Shown here in pieces: positions 33,749-35,486 of a stretch of DNA of 35,486 bases. Below the pieces are notes generated by a model. That model made no database searches, was not told the DNA's origin, and was given only the letters and a program-made list of their open reading frames with translations. The translations under genes were made by a program, and so were the position numbers. Positions within the stretch are counted from its first letter, which is position 1. Each line of letters begins with the position of its first letter. Location: NCBI GenBank assembly GCA_038562555.1, contig JBCFBK010000055.1, forward strand, positions 1-35,486, given 5' to 3'. Source of the stretch: JBCFBK01 sp038562555. Its GTDB lineage: Bacteria > Bacteroidota > Bacteroidia > Bacteroidales > Prolixibacteraceae.

Positions 33749-35281
33749 ATGAAACGACGAGATTTTGTAAGAATAGCCGGAATAAGCGGCACTTCCCTGG
33801 CATTAGCTCCGGCAGGTAACCAACTGCTGGCAAATAACGACCTTCCCATATCTGCGATCATCATAGATCCAAATCCCAGGTTTGAGTTATCTCCGTGGCT
33901 TTACATGCAGTTCATGGAGCCGCTGGGGGTTACCGACAGCTCTGTTGAAGCGGCATGGGACCATAACAACGATTCCTGGAGAAAAGACGTAATTGATGCA
34001 ACCAAAGAACTTTCCCCTGCAATGATGAGATGGGGCGGATTACTGAGTGCATATTACAAATGGAAGGAAGGTGTTGGCCCAAGAAACAAAAGACAATCAA
34101 TGAGAAATCTTGTTTGGGGAGGGATTGAATCCAACCAGATCGGAACTGCCGAATTCGTGGATTTTTGCAATCAAGTGGGGGCTGATCCGTTAATGTGTGT
34201 TAATTTTGAATCAGAAGGATACGTTCGCTGGGCCAAAACTTCCAGAGGAGAAATACGCTTCGCCAACGCGAATGAAGCCGCCCAATGGGTTGATTACTGC
34301 AATAATCCATCCAACAAAGATCGGATCTCCCACGGCTTCAACGAACCAATGCCGATAAAAATATGGCAATTGGGAAATGAAACATCCTACAGTAAAGATC
34401 GGTTTGATTTAAAAACTGCAGCCCAAAAAACAATTGAATTTTCAAAGGCGATGAGAAAAGTAGACCCTACTTTAAAGCTGATTGGGTGGGGAGATAGCGG
34501 ATGGGCAAAGCAAATGATTGAGAGTGCTGGTAACCATATTGATTACGTGGCGTTCCATCACATGTTCGATCCTGGACAAGGAAATAAAAATTCAGTGGTT
34601 TTTGACAATCACTACAGAGATGATCCGGATGCGTCGTGGGATATTTTAATGAACGGATACAAAATTCACGAACAGAAGATTCTTGGGATGAGAGAACAAG
34701 TCGCGTCTTCAGGAAAACACCTCGCTCTTACAGAATGTCACTATTCTATAAGAGGACGAAACCGGTGTGAAGTATTGTCCTCATGGGCAGCCGGAGTTTC
34801 ATACGCGCGTTTGATGAATCTGCATGAACGTCACGGCGATCTATTAAAAATTGCCACGTTAGCCGATTTCTGCGGCACCAGATGGCAAGTGAATGCGATC
34901 ATGATTCCTGTACCGGAAGGCAGGTCGTTTTTGATGCCTGTAGCTAAAATTATGAGCCTATACAGAAAACATACAGGGAAAGATTATATTGAAACGACCA
35001 GCATACCTCATGAGTTGGATATTACAGCCAGCCGTTCCGGAGATACAGTTTATCTGCACGTTGTAAATACAAACCGAGCAAAATCAATCAAAACCTCAGT
35101 TAGTATTAATAATAAGGTAATTAAGTCGGGAAAAATATTTGAGCTGTCCGCGGAACCTGAATTTGAAATAATGAGTGCATCAAACGATCCGTTAATTTCG
35201 AAAGAAAGGTTGTTATTAAAGGATCAGCCAATTGAATTCCCTGCTGCCTCTGTATCAGCAATAGAATTAAATATCGAATAA
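33749..35281 (+). CDS. GH51-like alpha-L-arabinofuranosidase-type enzyme with Tat-like signal, PUL 3
   Basis: This 510-aa protein begins MKRRDFVRIAGISGTSLAL, a twin-arginine-type signal. The TIM-barrel has the clan GH-A residues of GH51: IWQLGNETSY with Glu211 as acid/base, and LALTECHYS with Glu329 as nucleophile. MRWGGLLSAYYKWKEGVGPR and GTAEFVDFCNQVGADPLM match the early strands of GH51 proteins. The C-terminal beta-sandwich (VYLHVVNTN to VSAIELNIE) is also as expected. GH51 enzymes mostly release terminal arabinofuranose from arabinan, arabinoxylan or arabinogalactan, so PUL 3 may target an arabinose-bearing glycan. Some GH51 relatives have other activities, so substrate stays inferred. 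Confidence 0.8.
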   Translation: MKRRDFVRIAGISGTSLALAPAGNQLLANNDLPISAIIIDPNPRFELSPWLYMQFMEPLGVTDSSVEAAWDHNNDSWRKDVIDATKELSPAMMRWGGLLSAYYKWKEGVGPRNKRQSMRNLVWGGIESNQIGTAEFVDFCNQVGADPLMCVNFESEGYVRWAKTSRGEIRFANANEAAQWVDYCNNPSNKDRISHGFNEPMPIKIWQLGNETSYSKDRFDLKTAAQKTIEFSKAMRKVDPTLKLIGWGDSGWAKQMIESAGNHIDYVAFHHMFDPGQGNKNSVVFDNHYRDDPDASWDILMNGYKIHEQKILGMREQVASSGKHLALTECHYSIRGRNRCEVLSSWAAGVSYARLMNLHERHGDLLKIATLADFCGTRWQVNAIMIPVPEGRSFLMPVAKIMSLYRKHTGKDYIETTSIPHELDITASRSGDTVYLHVVNTNRAKSIKTSVSINNKVIKSGKIFELSAEPEFEIMSASNDPLISKERLLLKDQPIEFPAASVSAIELNIE

Positions 35282-35376
35282 GACGACGTTCATAATACTT
35301 TATTTCAATGACATTTAAACGAATAATTGTTTCTAAGGCAAGTAGATGCAACAATTAACAATAAAAGCAGAAAGAT

Positions 35377-35486
35377 ATGGACAGAAGGAAATTTATCGGA
35401 TTAACCACGGGCTCGGCCGGTATCGCATCATTCGGTTTACCTTTATCAGGAATTGCTCAAACGCTATTGGGTATTTCTGCTGAAGA
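35377..35486 (+). CDS. Start of a Tat-signal protein, cut by the window end
   Basis: An ATG at 35377, after an AAAGAT purine stretch, opens MDRRKFIGLTTGSAGIASFG, a twin-arginine signal much like that of the previous gene. The frame runs to the window edge, with 36 codons visible. Its place 95 bases downstream of the GH51-like gene suggests another exported PUL 3 enzyme, but the function cannot be told. Confidence 0.75.
   Translation, partial: MDRRKFIGLTTGSAGIASFGLPLSGIAQTLLGISAE

Overview
The window reads as Bacteroidota DNA. It carries three SusC/SusD pairs, three ECF sigma/FecR regulator pairs, many short lipoproteins of PUL-associated families, and promoters of the TTTG/TAnnTTTG type. A gut, marine or sediment polysaccharide degrader in or near Bacteroidales is my guess from gene style; the sequence does not fix the genus.

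Layout. 1-206 is the 3' end of a glycoside hydrolase, followed by a spacer rich in inverted repeats. PUL 1 (+, 880-11765): ECF sigma, FecR anti-sigma, SusC with STN domain, SusD, a DUF5000-type lipoprotein, a DUF4998-like lipoprotein, and after a hairpin a metallo-beta-lactamase-fold lipoprotein. A 670-base stretch with decayed coding sequence follows. PUL 2 (-, 24822 down to 12438): ECF sigma, FecR, SusC with STN, SusD, an FN3 lipoprotein, a remnant of a probable outer-membrane barrel gene, a GH30-like clan GH-A enzyme and a Tat-exported GH42-like enzyme. Between the divergent PULs 2 and 3 (24823-25733) lie two promoters and the 3' end of a leucine-type tRNA with its terminator but no tRNA body, bracketed by paired 12-bp repeats. 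It looks like the attachment-site scar of an integrative element. PUL 3 (+, 25734 to the window end): ECF sigma, FecR, SusC with STN, SusD, a DUF3823 lipoprotein, a Tat-exported GH51-like enzyme, and the start of another Tat-signal protein.

How the genes work together. By the known trans-envelope model, glycan binding by SusC/SusD is sensed through the SusC STN domain. The signal passes to the periplasmic part of FecR and releases the cognate ECF sigma, which transcribes susC and downstream genes. All three SusCs here have STN domains and each is preceded by its own sigma/FecR pair. The GH51-, GH30- and GH42-like enzymes point to plant- or alga-type glycans containing arabinose and/or galactose, but the substrates are inferred, not shown.

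The less ordinary signals are a hairpin in every fecR-susC gap, hydrophobic C-terminal tails on all three sigma factors, the attachment-site scar, a composition change inside PUL 2, and several gene remnants at PUL edges.
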